From: Microcaldota archaeon
GTDB taxonomy: Archaea > Micrarchaeota > Micrarchaeia > Norongarragalinales > CAINOH01
Direction of reading: 5' to 3'
Assembly: GCA_027371655.1 (NCBI GenBank)
Contig: DAHXMR010000247.1
Coordinates: forward strand, 1-11,988
DNA: 11,988 nucleotides
This document shows, in pieces, positions 1 to 6,024 of this stretch. How positions within the stretch are numbered: position 1 is the stretch's first letter; every line of letters begins with the position of its first letter. The position numbers were made by a program, and so were the translations under genes. The notes beneath the pieces were generated by a model that had not been told where the DNA came from, made no database searches, and saw only the letters and a list, made by a program, of their open reading frames with translations.

Positions 1-21
1 TCCGCGACCCGTGTTCGTTCA

Positions 22-636
22 TTGAAACTGCCCGCGTCGAAAATGCGGAAACTGCCGGCCGCGATCGCGGCAGCCGCGATAAAGCCCCAGAGCCCCGCAA
101 GCGCGGGTTACAGGCAGGCCCTGTCCCTCCTTGTTAAAAACTACGTTTCCGAAATCGGCGGCCCCGACGCGCTGCGCATCGCCGAATGCATAGGCGAGGG
201 CGCTACCGACGAGTACATCGAGCAGGACACGAAGCTGAAGCTCGCGGAAGTGCGCTCGATTTTGAACCATTTGCACAGCTACGGCATCGTGGAGTACAAC
301 CGCGACAAGAACATGACCAACGGCTGGTTCACGTACACGTGGCGCATAAACCACGAGCGCGCGACGCAGAACTATTTGCAGAGCAAACGCAGGGAGTATT
401 CCGAACTCCTGCGCCAGAAGACCTCCGGGGACGGCGCGCAAACTTACAACTGCCGGAAGGGCTGCGTGCAACTTGGCTTCGACGAGGCGATGGAAAACCG
501 CTTCCGCTGCCCCGCGTGCAAGTCCAACCTGAAATTCGAGGACACCGCGAACGCGCTTAAAAAAACCGAGCAGCGCATAAAGCAGATAGAACATCTGCTC
601 CTGAAGCCCCCCGAAGCAAAGCCGCTTGCCCCCTGA
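22..636 (+). CDS. tfe: Transcription factor E, alpha subunit (TFE/TFIIE-alpha)
   Basis: General archaeal transcription factor that helps RNA polymerase open promoters with TBP and TFB. Using the TTG at 22, residues about 28-110 form the extended winged-helix domain, including the family-like stretch LNHLHSYGIVEYNRDK and the WFTYTW segment. Residues 111-135 are a charged helical linker. A zinc ribbon follows at about 142-170, with C144, C148, C163 and C166; the first knuckle is CRKGC (C-x3-C) and is followed by the typical FDEAME. The tail (172-195) is helical and charged. Length (about 200 aa) is normal. The start is uncertain: ATG at 43 is in frame, and the frame stays open to the window edge, so the true start may lie upstream. 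Family assignment is firm; the exact N-terminus is not. Confidence 0.9.
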   Translation: MKLPASKMRKLPAAIAAAAIKPQSPASAGYRQALSLLVKNYVSEIGGPDALRIAECIGEGATDEYIEQDTKLKLAEVRSILNHLHSYGIVEYNRDKNMTNGWFTYTWRINHERATQNYLQSKRREYSELLRQKTSGDGAQTYNCRKGCVQLGFDEAMENRFRCPACKSNLKFEDTANALKKTEQRIKQIEHLLLKPPEAKPLAP

Positions 637-683
637 TTTTGCCCGCGCCGCTTTGCAAAACCGTTATTAACCGCCCTTGGCAG

Positions 684-691
684 AATAATTT
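684..691 (+). promoter_or_regulatory. Possible TATA box of the initiator tRNA
   Basis: The AT-rich AATAATTT lies about 36 nt before the first tRNA base, which would put transcription start near 712-716 and give a short 5' leader for RNase P to remove. The match is weak and GTTATTAA at 663-670 is an alternative. Confidence 0.35.
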
Positions 692-710
692 CCGCTCTTT
701 TTCAGCAATC

Positions 711-726
711 GCTTTTTGCAAAAAGC
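711..726 (+). repeat. 16-nt perfect palindrome overlapping the tRNA 5' end
   Basis: GCTTTTT-GC-AAAAAGC is self-complementary. Its last three bases (724-726) are the first three bases of the tRNA acceptor stem, so a precursor starting upstream could fold this hairpin in competition with the acceptor stem. It may also be chance. Confidence 0.5.
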
Positions 727-798
727 GGGGTAGGGTAGCCAGGAGTGCCCGCTGGGCTCATAACCCGGAGACCGTAGGTTCAAATCCTACCCCCGCTA
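724..798 (+). tRNA. Initiator tRNA-Met (CAU)
   Basis: A full cloverleaf folds by eye: acceptor AGCGGGG (724-730) with CCCCGCT (791-797); D stem GGGT (733-736) with GCCC (747-750); anticodon stem CTGGG (752-756) with CCCGG (764-768); loop CTCATAA with anticodon CAT at 759-761; five-base variable loop; T stem GTAGG (774-778) with CCTAC (786-790); discriminator A798. It is the initiator rather than an elongator or Ile2 tRNA because it starts with an A1:U72 pair and has three consecutive G:C pairs at the bottom of the anticodon stem, both marks of archaeal initiators. There is no intron and CCA is not encoded. Confidence 0.96.
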
Positions 799-805
799 TT
801 TTTTT
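799..805 (+). terminator. Oligo-T terminator of the tRNA
   Basis: Seven T residues directly follow the discriminator base. Oligo-T tracts are the usual archaeal termination signal. Confidence 0.65.
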
Positions 806-822
806 GTTTCCCCCAACGAATG

Positions 823-830
823 TTTTAAAT
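823..830 (+). promoter_or_regulatory. TATA box for the Cys-rich gene at 855
   Basis: TTTTAAAT lies 25-32 nt before the ATG at 855, which predicts transcription start within a few bases of the start codon (a leaderless or nearly leaderless mRNA). No Shine-Dalgarno site precedes the ATG, in agreement. Confidence 0.6.
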
Positions 831-854
831 CGCGCCTTGCGTTCAATTGGCATC

Positions 855-1553
855 ATGAATGCGAAGAACGCGCTTTTTTCAGCCATCGTTTGCGCGGCGC
901 TTGTCGCCGTTGCGGCGGGCGCGCTTGAAACCCCGGGAAAAATCACGGGAATGGCGATTACGAGTTCGAGCCAGGCTTCTTCAATCAACTACTGCAACGC
1001 CGACTGGGCCTGTTACGGCCCCGACCACCGCGGCTTCAGGCACGCGGACTGCTCGTGGGAAAGCGTGGCCGCCTGCGGGTCCAATTCGACGTGCCCCGCG
1101 GGAACCGTGCTCGTGTCCGCATGCAACACCACCTGCTCCGGCGACGGCGTGTGCAACAGCTGCACGCCCGTTTGCGCTTTGCCGACTCCGACGCCCGCGC
1201 CGTTCGAATCCCGCGAATTTTGCGGGGCGACCGCGCCCGCTGAATGCGCGGGAAGCGCGGTTTATGAAAAAAAATCGCTTGCGAAAACCGCATCCTCCGC
1301 TTTGGAATGCAAAAAAACGACCGACGCGGGCTTCGGCCTCTTCTCGTGCCCAAAGTGCCCAAGCGGAACGTCGCTTGACAAGTGCGCGGACATGTTCCTC
1401 GGGATAATCTGGCGCTCGCGCTGCGCGGAAACGTATTCGACCGCCTGCGGCGCCGCGGTGCCGTGCCGCGGGGGATTCGACGCCGCGGAAACCGCCTGCG
1501 AAATGCAAATCGTCGAAACAAGCAGGTGCTGCAAAAAGCAAGTGCAGCAATGA
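855..1553 (+). CDS. Secreted Cys-rich protein, unknown function
   Basis: A 232-aa protein with a Sec-type signal peptide (about residues 1-23, hydrophobic core LFSAIVCAALVAVAAGA). I count 22 Cys in the mature part, about one residue in ten, which points to a disulfide-knit extracellular protein. Two Cys-rich halves are joined by a PTPTPAP linker; the first contains CPAGT and the second has CPKCPSGT. Two N-glycosylation sequons (NST, NTT) lie in the first half. The ATG at 855 is chosen because the open frame continues upstream through the tRNA, while the signal peptide and the TATA box spacing both fit 855. The next gene begins 25 nt downstream and shares the CPAGT module and PTPAP linker, so the two probably form one unit. 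I recognise no family; a cell-surface or matrix role is inferred only from composition. Confidence 0.75.
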   Translation: MNAKNALFSAIVCAALVAVAAGALETPGKITGMAITSSSQASSINYCNADWACYGPDHRGFRHADCSWESVAACGSNSTCPAGTVLVSACNTTCSGDGVCNSCTPVCALPTPTPAPFESREFCGATAPAECAGSAVYEKKSLAKTASSALECKKTTDAGFGLFSCPKCPSGTSLDKCADMFLGIIWRSRCAETYSTACGAAVPCRGGFDAAETACEMQIVETSRCCKKQVQQ

Positions 1554-1565
1554 TGTTTGGACAAA

Positions 1566-1571
1566 GGGGTG
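1566..1571 (+). promoter_or_regulatory. Shine-Dalgarno site deciding a TTG start
   Basis: GGGGTG lies 7 nt before the TTG at 1579. The nearby ATG at 1607 is out of frame with the gene, so the TTG is the best start. Confidence 0.6.
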
Positions 1572-1578
1572 TTTTTCT

Positions 1579-2517
1579 TTGGCAAAAAACGGTTCGAAGC
1601 GAAGGGATGAAAACCAAAAACCGCAGTCGGAAAAAGCCGCCGAAAACGGGGGGAAAAAACCGGCGGCGCCGCGGAAGACGCCCAACTTGCTTTTGTACGC
1701 CGTTGTCGCCTGCATTGCAATAGCCCTCGCGTTCGCCGCGCAGCGGGCGCTGATGCCGCAGGATTACTACGGGCAACTGAAGCAGCAGTGCTTCGGAAAA
1801 TCGGATTACAACTGCTGCGCGTCTTCCGCCGATTCCATGAAACAAGGCGGCTATTCGCTTGTGCCCGACGGGGGGTGCCCGGCGGGAACCGCGAAAAACA
1901 TGCTGAGGTGCCTCGGCTCCTATTCGTGGTGCGAACCGGTTGCGGCAACGCCCACGCCTGCCCCGTGCGCCAACGGCGCCATAAAGGAAAGGCAGTGTGT
2001 CGGTATTTGGAGCGGGACGCAGACGTGGTACGAGTGCGTCAACGGGAAATGGGAGAGCCGGTCGGCGCACAACGTTACCGAATGCAACGAGAACATCGAC
2101 TTGAACGGGACCGCGACGCCGGTGCCGAAGAACACGAGCGTTTTGATGGCCGAACTCAAGGCTAGCGTGGAAAAGATAATCAAGAACGTGCTGAACCAGT
2201 CGTTCTCGTGCTATGAGAACAGCCTGAACTACCGCCGCGAGTTCTCCTGCACTTCCCCGCGCACCGACGGATACGTGGGGTACTCGTTCAAAGCCCTCAA
2301 CCTCGGCCAGCCCCAAACGTACCCCGCGGGGAAAACGCCGGTATCACTCGGCGGAAGGCCCATAATCTACGAACGCCAGCTCGTGGGCACGACCGAAACG
2401 GTGAACGTCTACATGCTTTGCAGCTCGAACCAGACGCTTTTGCAGTACATCGTGCCGGCAAAAGACGACGCGAACATGCTGCTCACCAACACGCTTGCCG
2501 CGGCGTGCCCGCAATAA
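1579..2517 (+). CDS. Membrane-anchored Cys-rich protein, unknown function
   Basis: A 312-aa protein with a Lys/Arg-rich cytoplasmic N-terminus (1-34), one membrane helix (about 35-56, LLLYAVVACIAIALAFAA) and a large outside domain, so type II topology is likely. The outside part has 14 Cys and five N-x-S/T sequons (NVT, NGT, NTS, NQS, NQT), consistent with a disulfide-bonded, N-glycosylated surface protein. An early CPAGT...C...C-x-PV-x2-TPTPAP segment matches the layout of the upstream neighbour, and a following C...WYECVNGKW...C unit resembles short Cys/Trp repeats. The second half (from about 180) has few Cys and looks like a mixed alpha/beta domain. The start is TTG, supported by the Shine-Dalgarno site at 1566-1571. 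It is likely co-transcribed with the gene at 855. No family is recognised. Confidence 0.75.
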   Translation: MAKNGSKRRDENQKPQSEKAAENGGKKPAAPRKTPNLLLYAVVACIAIALAFAAQRALMPQDYYGQLKQQCFGKSDYNCCASSADSMKQGGYSLVPDGGCPAGTAKNMLRCLGSYSWCEPVAATPTPAPCANGAIKERQCVGIWSGTQTWYECVNGKWESRSAHNVTECNENIDLNGTATPVPKNTSVLMAELKASVEKIIKNVLNQSFSCYENSLNYRREFSCTSPRTDGYVGYSFKALNLGQPQTYPAGKTPVSLGGRPIIYERQLVGTTETVNVYMLCSSNQTLLQYIVPAKDDANMLLTNTLAAACPQ

Positions 2518-2589
2518 GCGGCACGCCCCCCCGCTTGGGCGGCGAAAATAAAAGCTGGCAAGTGAACAAGCACACCATGGCTGATTTGT

Positions 2590-3201
2590 TCAAAAAACGA
2601 ATTCGCGCAAAAAATATTCGTGCACAAGCGTGCTGCCCGACAATTCCGGGTGAAACGCGAAGGCGAGGATTCTGCCCTGCTGCACGCCGACTATTTTTTC
2701 TTTCCCTTCCCAAACAACGCGGGCAATTGGCTTGGCGGCCCCCCATACTTTTGACGCGGCGGGCGCGCGGATGAACACGCCGTTGAACGGCGTTTGGGAA
2801 AAAGAAAGGCGCACGGGGGATTCGAAGCTGTCTTTCTGGCGGCCGAATGCGTTGCGTTCGACTTGGAAATCCGCAAGCCCCAGCAATTTTTGCTTGGTTT
2901 GGGCGACTTGGCCGTCGCCTTTTTTCGCAACAAGCACGAAGCCCGCGCATGTGGCAAGGGTTGGCATGCCTGCTGATGCCCGTTTTTTCACTTCCTCAAA
3001 CAGCGAGGCTTTTTGCAAAAGGCGCGAAATCGCGGTGGACTCGCCGCCGGGGATTGCAATGCAATCGCATTGCGCGAGTTGCGCTGGGGTTTTCACCCAA
3101 ATCACTTCCCCTTTTTTGCCGAGGTTTGAAAGCGCGAGTTGAAATGCGGAAACGTGCTCGGAAACCGCGCCTTGCACGGCGATGACGCCCGTTGTGGCCA
3201 T
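2590..3201 (-). CDS. pdxT: Pyridoxal 5'-phosphate synthase glutaminase subunit
   Basis: Class I glutamine amidotransferase that releases ammonia from glutamine for PdxS in the DXP-independent PLP pathway. Diagnostic motifs in this 203-aa protein are IPGGEST (50-56), the nucleophile elbow TCAGF with Cys85, ERNAFGRQ (115-122), and the His/Glu pair of FHPEL (H184, E186). The elbow reads ATCAG where GTCAG is most common. Length is normal. ATG at 3201 has GGAG 7 nt before it and a TATA-like box further up. Its partner pdxS lies on the same strand but 742 nt upstream, separated by a toxin-antitoxin pair facing the other way, so pdxT has its own promoter. Confidence 0.96.
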   Translation of the reverse strand: MATTGVIAVQGAVSEHVSAFQLALSNLGKKGEVIWVKTPAQLAQCDCIAIPGGESTAISRLLQKASLFEEVKKRASAGMPTLATCAGFVLVAKKGDGQVAQTKQKLLGLADFQVERNAFGRQKDSFESPVRLSFSQTPFNGVFIRAPAASKVWGAAKPIARVVWEGKEKIVGVQQGRILAFAFHPELSGSTLVHEYFLREFVF

Positions 3202-3231
3202 AAAAATGCTCCGGATTTGTTTGCACCGCGC

Positions 3232-3242
3232 AAAATTTAATC
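3232..3242 (-). promoter_or_regulatory. TATA box for pdxT
   Basis: Read on the minus strand this is GATTAAATTTT, about 36 nt before the pdxT ATG, predicting a start near 3211. The divergent vapB promoter lies just beyond it, so a repressor bound at 3261-3288 could also affect pdxT. Confidence 0.5.
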
Positions 3243-3260
3243 AAAAGCCTTTTATTCAAA

Positions 3261-3288
3261 AACGTAAGCATTACGTTGGTGAACGTAA
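3261..3288 (+). promoter_or_regulatory. Triple half-site operator at the vapBC start
   Basis: Three perfect 7-bp half-sites alternate in direction: AACGTAA (3261-3267), TTACGTT (3271-3277) and AACGTAA (3282-3288), with spacers of 3 and 4 nt. The last one ends directly before the vapB ATG. Centre spacing is 10-11 bp, one helical turn, as expected for side-by-side binding of ribbon-helix-helix dimers. A TATA-like CTTTTATTC lies at 3249-3257. This is a strong candidate for autoregulation by VapB with VapC. Confidence 0.7.
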
Positions 3289-3531
3289 ATGGTAAGTTTA
3301 ACTCTTTCCGTGCCCGATAAGCTGAGGCGGAGGATGTCGCGCTTCCGCGGCGTGCGCTGGTCATCGGTGGTCCGTTCGATACTCGAACAGCAGATTGACG
3401 AATTGGAGGCCGCGGAAAAAATCGCTTCGAAAAGCAAGCTCACCGAGGCGGACGTGCGGGAACTGGCGCTTGCCGCAGACCGGGGCGTCGCCAAGAAATG
3501 GAAGGGTGCTGGCCTTGCGCTTGGTGGTTGA
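3289..3531 (+). CDS. VapB-like ribbon-helix-helix antitoxin
   Basis: An 80-aa protein. Residues 2-8 form a short beta strand (VSLTLSV), followed by two helices (about 9-18 and 24-44, with the usual WSSVVRSILE start of helix 2), which is the MetJ/Arc DNA-binding fold. Residues 45-80 are charged and probably wrap around the toxin. The ATG sits immediately after the third half-site of the repeat array and no Shine-Dalgarno site is seen, so the transcript may be leaderless. Its 3' end overlaps the start of the PIN-domain gene, the usual antitoxin-first order. It likely both neutralises VapC and represses its own promoter. Pairing and fold are well supported; the partner-specific role is inferred. 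Confidence 0.85.
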   Translation: MVSLTLSVPDKLRRRMSRFRGVRWSSVVRSILEQQIDELEAAEKIASKSKLTEADVRELALAADRGVAKKWKGAGLALGG

Positions 3532-3925
3532 CGCAAACATACTGTTTTCGGCGTTCCTGAAAGGCGGCGCAACGAGGCGGCTTTGGGTGGACAGGCGCCT
3601 CGGGCTCTACGCACCGCGCTTTCTGCTTGAGGAATTCCAAAAATATTTCGGCGAGCTCGTCGTGCGCAGCGGGCTGCGGCAGGATGAGGCGCTTTCGCTT
3701 TCCAAAATCCTGCTCTCGCGCGTTGCGTTCGTTGAAGCAAAAGAGATTGAGGCATACCGGCGCGCGGCAAAATTTCTCGTTTCGGATGAAAAAGACGAGG
3801 CGTACGTTGCCTGCGCGCTTGCCGTGGGGGCCGAATTGTGGAGCCACGACCGCCGCGTCAGGAACGGCCGCATAAAATGTTATTCGACAAAAGAAATCTT
3901 GGATGAATTGGGCGCGGGCCACTGA
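3515..3925 (+). CDS. VapC-like PIN-domain toxin (predicted ribonuclease)
   Basis: A 136-aa PIN domain. The N-terminus MRLVVDANILFSAF is the classic PIN start with catalytic Asp6. Further acidic residues fit the active site: E39/E40 in FLLEEF, D91/D94 in SDEKDEAYVACA, and D112 in LWSHDRRV. The ILFSAFLKGG form suggests the PIN_2-like branch. The chosen start is TTG 3515, with GGAAGG at 3500-3505 as Shine-Dalgarno, giving a 17-nt overlap with vapB; GTG 3506, TTG 3521 and GTG 3524 are alternatives. PIN toxins usually cut tRNA or other RNA; this target cannot be read from sequence. The gene ends 18 nt from the convergent pdxS stop. Confidence 0.85.
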   Translation: MRLVVDANILFSAFLKGGATRRLWVDRRLGLYAPRFLLEEFQKYFGELVVRSGLRQDEALSLSKILLSRVAFVEAKEIEAYRRAAKFLVSDEKDEAYVACALAVGAELWSHDRRVRNGRIKCYSTKEILDELGAGH

Positions 3926-3932
3926 TTTTTTT
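3926..3932 (+). terminator. Oligo-T terminator after vapC
   Basis: Seven T residues follow the vapC stop codon directly. The surrounding convergent gene ends (3912-3925 and 3944-3956) are near mirror images and could form a stem enclosing this tract. Confidence 0.5.
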
Positions 3933-3943
3933 CGCCGGCCCGG

Positions 3944-4843
3944 TCAGTTCCCGCGCTCCTGCATGCGGTGCTTTGGCTCCATATCGCGGATGTCGATTCC
4001 CTTCATCGCTTCCCCCAGTCCCTCGGACACGCGGGCCACGAGGGCGGGGTCGTCGTAATGCGTCGCCGCCTCGACTATCGCGCGCGCGAATTTCAGCGGG
4101 TCATTGGACTTGAAAATGCCGCTTCCCACGAACACGCCGTCCGCGCCAAGCTGCATCATGAGCGACGCGTCCGCCGGCGTTGCGATCCCGCCCGCAGCGA
4201 AGTTGACCACGGGCAGCCTGCCAAGCGACTTGACGTCCCTTACAAGCGACGGTGGGACGCGGTATTCGTGCGCCTTTTGCGCCAGCCGGGCGTCGGAAAA
4301 GTTTTTGAGTTCGGCTATTTGCGCGTTCATTTTCCTCATGTGGCGCACGGCCTCGACGATGTTGCCGGTTCCCGGCTCGCCCTTGGTGCGGATCATGGCC
4401 GCGCCCTCGTTTATGCGGCGCAGTGCCTCGCCCAAATCGCGCGCCCCGCACACGAACGGCGTCTTGAACTTGCGCTTGTCGATGTGGAACTGCTCGTCCG
4501 CGGGCGTGAGCACTTCGGATTCGTCAATCATGTCAACGCCAAGGTATTCAAGCACCTGCGCCTCGGCAAAGTGCCCTATGCGCGCCTTTGCCATCACCGG
4601 AATCGTTACCGCCTTGAGCACTTCCTTGACTTTCGCGGGGTTGGCCATTCTTGCCACGCCGCCGGCCGCGCGTATGTCCGCGGGCACGCGCTCGAGCACC
4701 ATGACCGCGACAGCGCCCGCGCGTTCCGCGATTTTGGCCTGCGCCGCGTTTGTGACGTCCATCACCACGCCGCCCTTCTGCATTTTGGCGAAGCCGCGCT
4801 TGAGCGTGTCGGTGCCTTTGAGCAATTTTTGAAGTTTTTCCAT
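3944..4843 (-). CDS. pdxS: Pyridoxal 5'-phosphate synthase, synthase subunit
   Basis: A (beta/alpha)8-barrel enzyme that makes PLP from ribose 5-phosphate, glyceraldehyde 3-phosphate and ammonia supplied by PdxT. The 299-aa sequence is a textbook PdxS: GGVVMDV with Asp29, [27 protein letters not shown] with the first catalytic lysine K86, the second lysine K154 in [11 protein letters not shown], and the phosphate-binding [12 protein letters not shown] (215-226) and [12 protein letters not shown]. All key residues are present. In the usual holoenzyme twelve PdxS carry up to twelve PdxT. The neighbouring vapC is convergent. The ATG at 4843 is the family start. Confidence 0.98.
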   Translation of the reverse strand: MEKLQKLLKGTDTLKRGFAKMQKGGVVMDVTNAAQAKIAERAGAVAVMVLERVPADIRAAGGVARMANPAKVKEVLKAVTIPVMAKARIGHFAEAQVLEYLGVDMIDESEVLTPADEQFHIDKRKFKTPFVCGARDLGEALRRINEGAAMIRTKGEPGTGNIVEAVRHMRKMNAQIAELKNFSDARLAQKAHEYRVPPSLVRDVKSLGRLPVVNFAAGGIATPADASLMMQLGADGVFVGSGIFKSNDPLKFARAIVEAATHYDDPALVARVSEGLGEAMKGIDIRDMEPKHRMQERGN

Positions 4844-4907
4844 TTCGGCAGTTTACCTTCGGCACAAAGAAAAAACGGGTCGGATTTGGCAAAAACTAAA
4901 ACGCGGG

Positions 4908-4942
4908 CTAATTTTGATTAGGCAACGGCGGTAATTAATAGG
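4908..4942 (-). promoter_or_regulatory. Candidate pdxS promoter with inverted repeat
   Basis: On the minus strand a TATA-like CTATTAATTA (4933-4942) is followed by the inverted repeat CTAAT-N4-ATTAG (4908-4921), placed where transcription would start, giving a leader of about 70 nt. A second, weaker box, GTTTTAGTTTTT (4891-4902), would give a leader of about 28 nt. Which is used is not clear. The AT-rich tract may also serve as the end of the LamG gene. Confidence 0.4.
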
Positions 4943-4973
4943 TTATTATTTTCCCCTTTGCCCGCAAGCCCCC

Positions 4974-5831
4974 TCAAATCCCTTTTCTTGGAAGGCAGGT
5001 CATGTCCGCCCGGATTTCCGCCTGTGAAAGCGCGCGGGAATAGATTTTCACTTCGTCGATTTTCCCGTCGAAATAATCGCCGTTGGCCGTGTCCGGAATA
5101 TTGTCGTTGTTGCCGTCCGCATCGTGGCCTATGAACACCGAATCGCCCGGAGCGGAATAGGCGATTGCGTATTGCCCCCCAGCGTCGTTTGTGGCCTTGA
5201 GGTCGCCGTCAACGTACAATTTCGTATACCTGCCGTCGTACGTGGCGAAAATGTGATGCCACCCCGCAGCCAACCCGGTTGTTGAAAACGACGGATACGG
5301 CGTCGCATACCCCCCGTTCCTATACAACCACGCCTCTATTGCCGTAGCGCTTACGCGTATGCCATAGCCGCCGTTCTGCCGCTTTGAAACCAAATAATTG
5401 GCTTTGGCCGGGGCGGTCTGCCAATTGTCCTTGTACATCCACCCCCCGAAAGTGATTTGCTGCGTTATTACAAGGGACGCCGAGTACGGTATCCACACCC
5501 GCGCCCCGTTGGCGCTGCTAAAACCGACCGCTTGCCCCATTACCCCCGGAACCCAGTTGGGTGGATTGGTGTTGCCGACCAAAACGGCATTGTTCCCGTT
5601 TCCGCTTGAGTCGACAGCCACTGTCCCGCCGCCTTCGTCGAAGTGCCAGCTTCCCGCCAACCCTTGAGAAAACTGGCCCATGTCCGTGGGCGGGCAATAC
5701 TTGCCCACCTGGGAAATGGACGTGCTGGAAACGGTTTGCACGCTAAGAAGAATTATCGCGACAACCATCAAAAGCCCGCCAATCAACAGGATGTATTCAA
5801 ACGCGCCCTGCCCGCGCTTCCCAAAACCCAT
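4974..5831 (-). CDS. LamG-domain protein with class III (pilin-like) signal peptide
   Basis: A 285-aa surface protein. The N-terminus MGFGKRGQGAFEYILLIGG is a class III signal peptide: basic residues, cleavage expected between G7 and Q8, Glu12 at +5, then a hydrophobic helix (13-30) that would pack into a pilus-like fibre. Residues about 58-278 form a LamG/concanavalin-like jelly roll with typical marks: LAGSWHFDEG, DSSGNGN, GWHHIFATYDG, KLYVDG and FDGKIDEVKIYSRALSQAEI. Inside it DADGNNDNIPD (237-247) resembles a thrombospondin type 3 calcium loop. Such proteins are processed by an archaeal prepilin peptidase and probably bind glycans. ATG 5831 is chosen because the signal motif starts there; upstream in-frame codons add nothing sensible. 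A TATA-like GTTTAAG lies 43-49 nt upstream. Ligand unknown. Confidence 0.88.
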   Translation of the reverse strand: MGFGKRGQGAFEYILLIGGLLMVVAIILLSVQTVSSTSISQVGKYCPPTDMGQFSQGLAGSWHFDEGGGTVAVDSSGNGNNAVLVGNTNPPNWVPGVMGQAVGFSSANGARVWIPYSASLVITQQITFGGWMYKDNWQTAPAKANYLVSKRQNGGYGIRVSATAIEAWLYRNGGYATPYPSFSTTGLAAGWHHIFATYDGRYTKLYVDGDLKATNDAGGQYAIAYSAPGDSVFIGHDADGNNDNIPDTANGDYFDGKIDEVKIYSRALSQAEIRADMTCLPRKGI

Positions 5832-5873
5832 GCAAACCAGCCCGAAAACAATGCATAAAAGAGAACGAACCAA

Positions 5874-5880
5874 ACTTAAA
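5874..5880 (-). promoter_or_regulatory. Possible TATA box for the LamG gene
   Basis: Minus-strand TTTAAGT within ACGTTTAAGTTTGG; predicted transcription start near 5853, about 20 nt before the ATG. TTTTATGC (5844-5851) is closer but would start transcription inside the gene. Confidence 0.4.
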
Positions 5881-5993
5881 CGTTGCCCAAGCCGCAGTTT
5901 GCGCCCGCACTTCAACGCCCGGATTGGCAAACGCGCCGGCAAAACCAGCCCGCCGCGTAACACCCGCAATCAATTAAAACAGCAAAAACGAAC

Positions 5994-5999
5994 AATTAA
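5994..5999 (+). promoter_or_regulatory. TATA box for the 70-aa membrane protein gene
   Basis: AATTAA lies 26-31 nt before the ATG at 6025, predicting a nearly leaderless transcript. A second CAATTAAAAC sits at 5971-5980. Confidence 0.45.
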
Positions 6000-6024
6000 C
6001 CAGGATAACGGGGGTTTGCGCGCA

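Noticed and set aside
774..798. Possible integration site at the tRNA 3' end
   Set aside because: No second copy of the tRNA 3' end, no integrase and no mobile genes in the window.
639..854. N-terminal extension of the first Cys-rich protein
   Set aside because: The frame is open but runs through the tRNA gene and the TATA box; the signal peptide starts at 855.
1036..2316. Long minus-strand open frame (426 codons) across the two Cys-rich genes
   Set aside because: Arg/Pro-rich translation with no domain pattern, opposite two plus-strand genes with signal or anchor sequences. GC-rich codon use opens such shadow frames.
2530..2541. Small GC hairpin CCGC-TTGG-GCGG after the second Cys-rich gene
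   Set aside because: Four-base stem without a T tract; too weak to call a terminator.
3968..4921. Long plus-strand open frame (317 codons) across pdxS
   Set aside because: His/Arg-rich shadow of pdxS, whose catalytic motifs are all intact on the minus strand.
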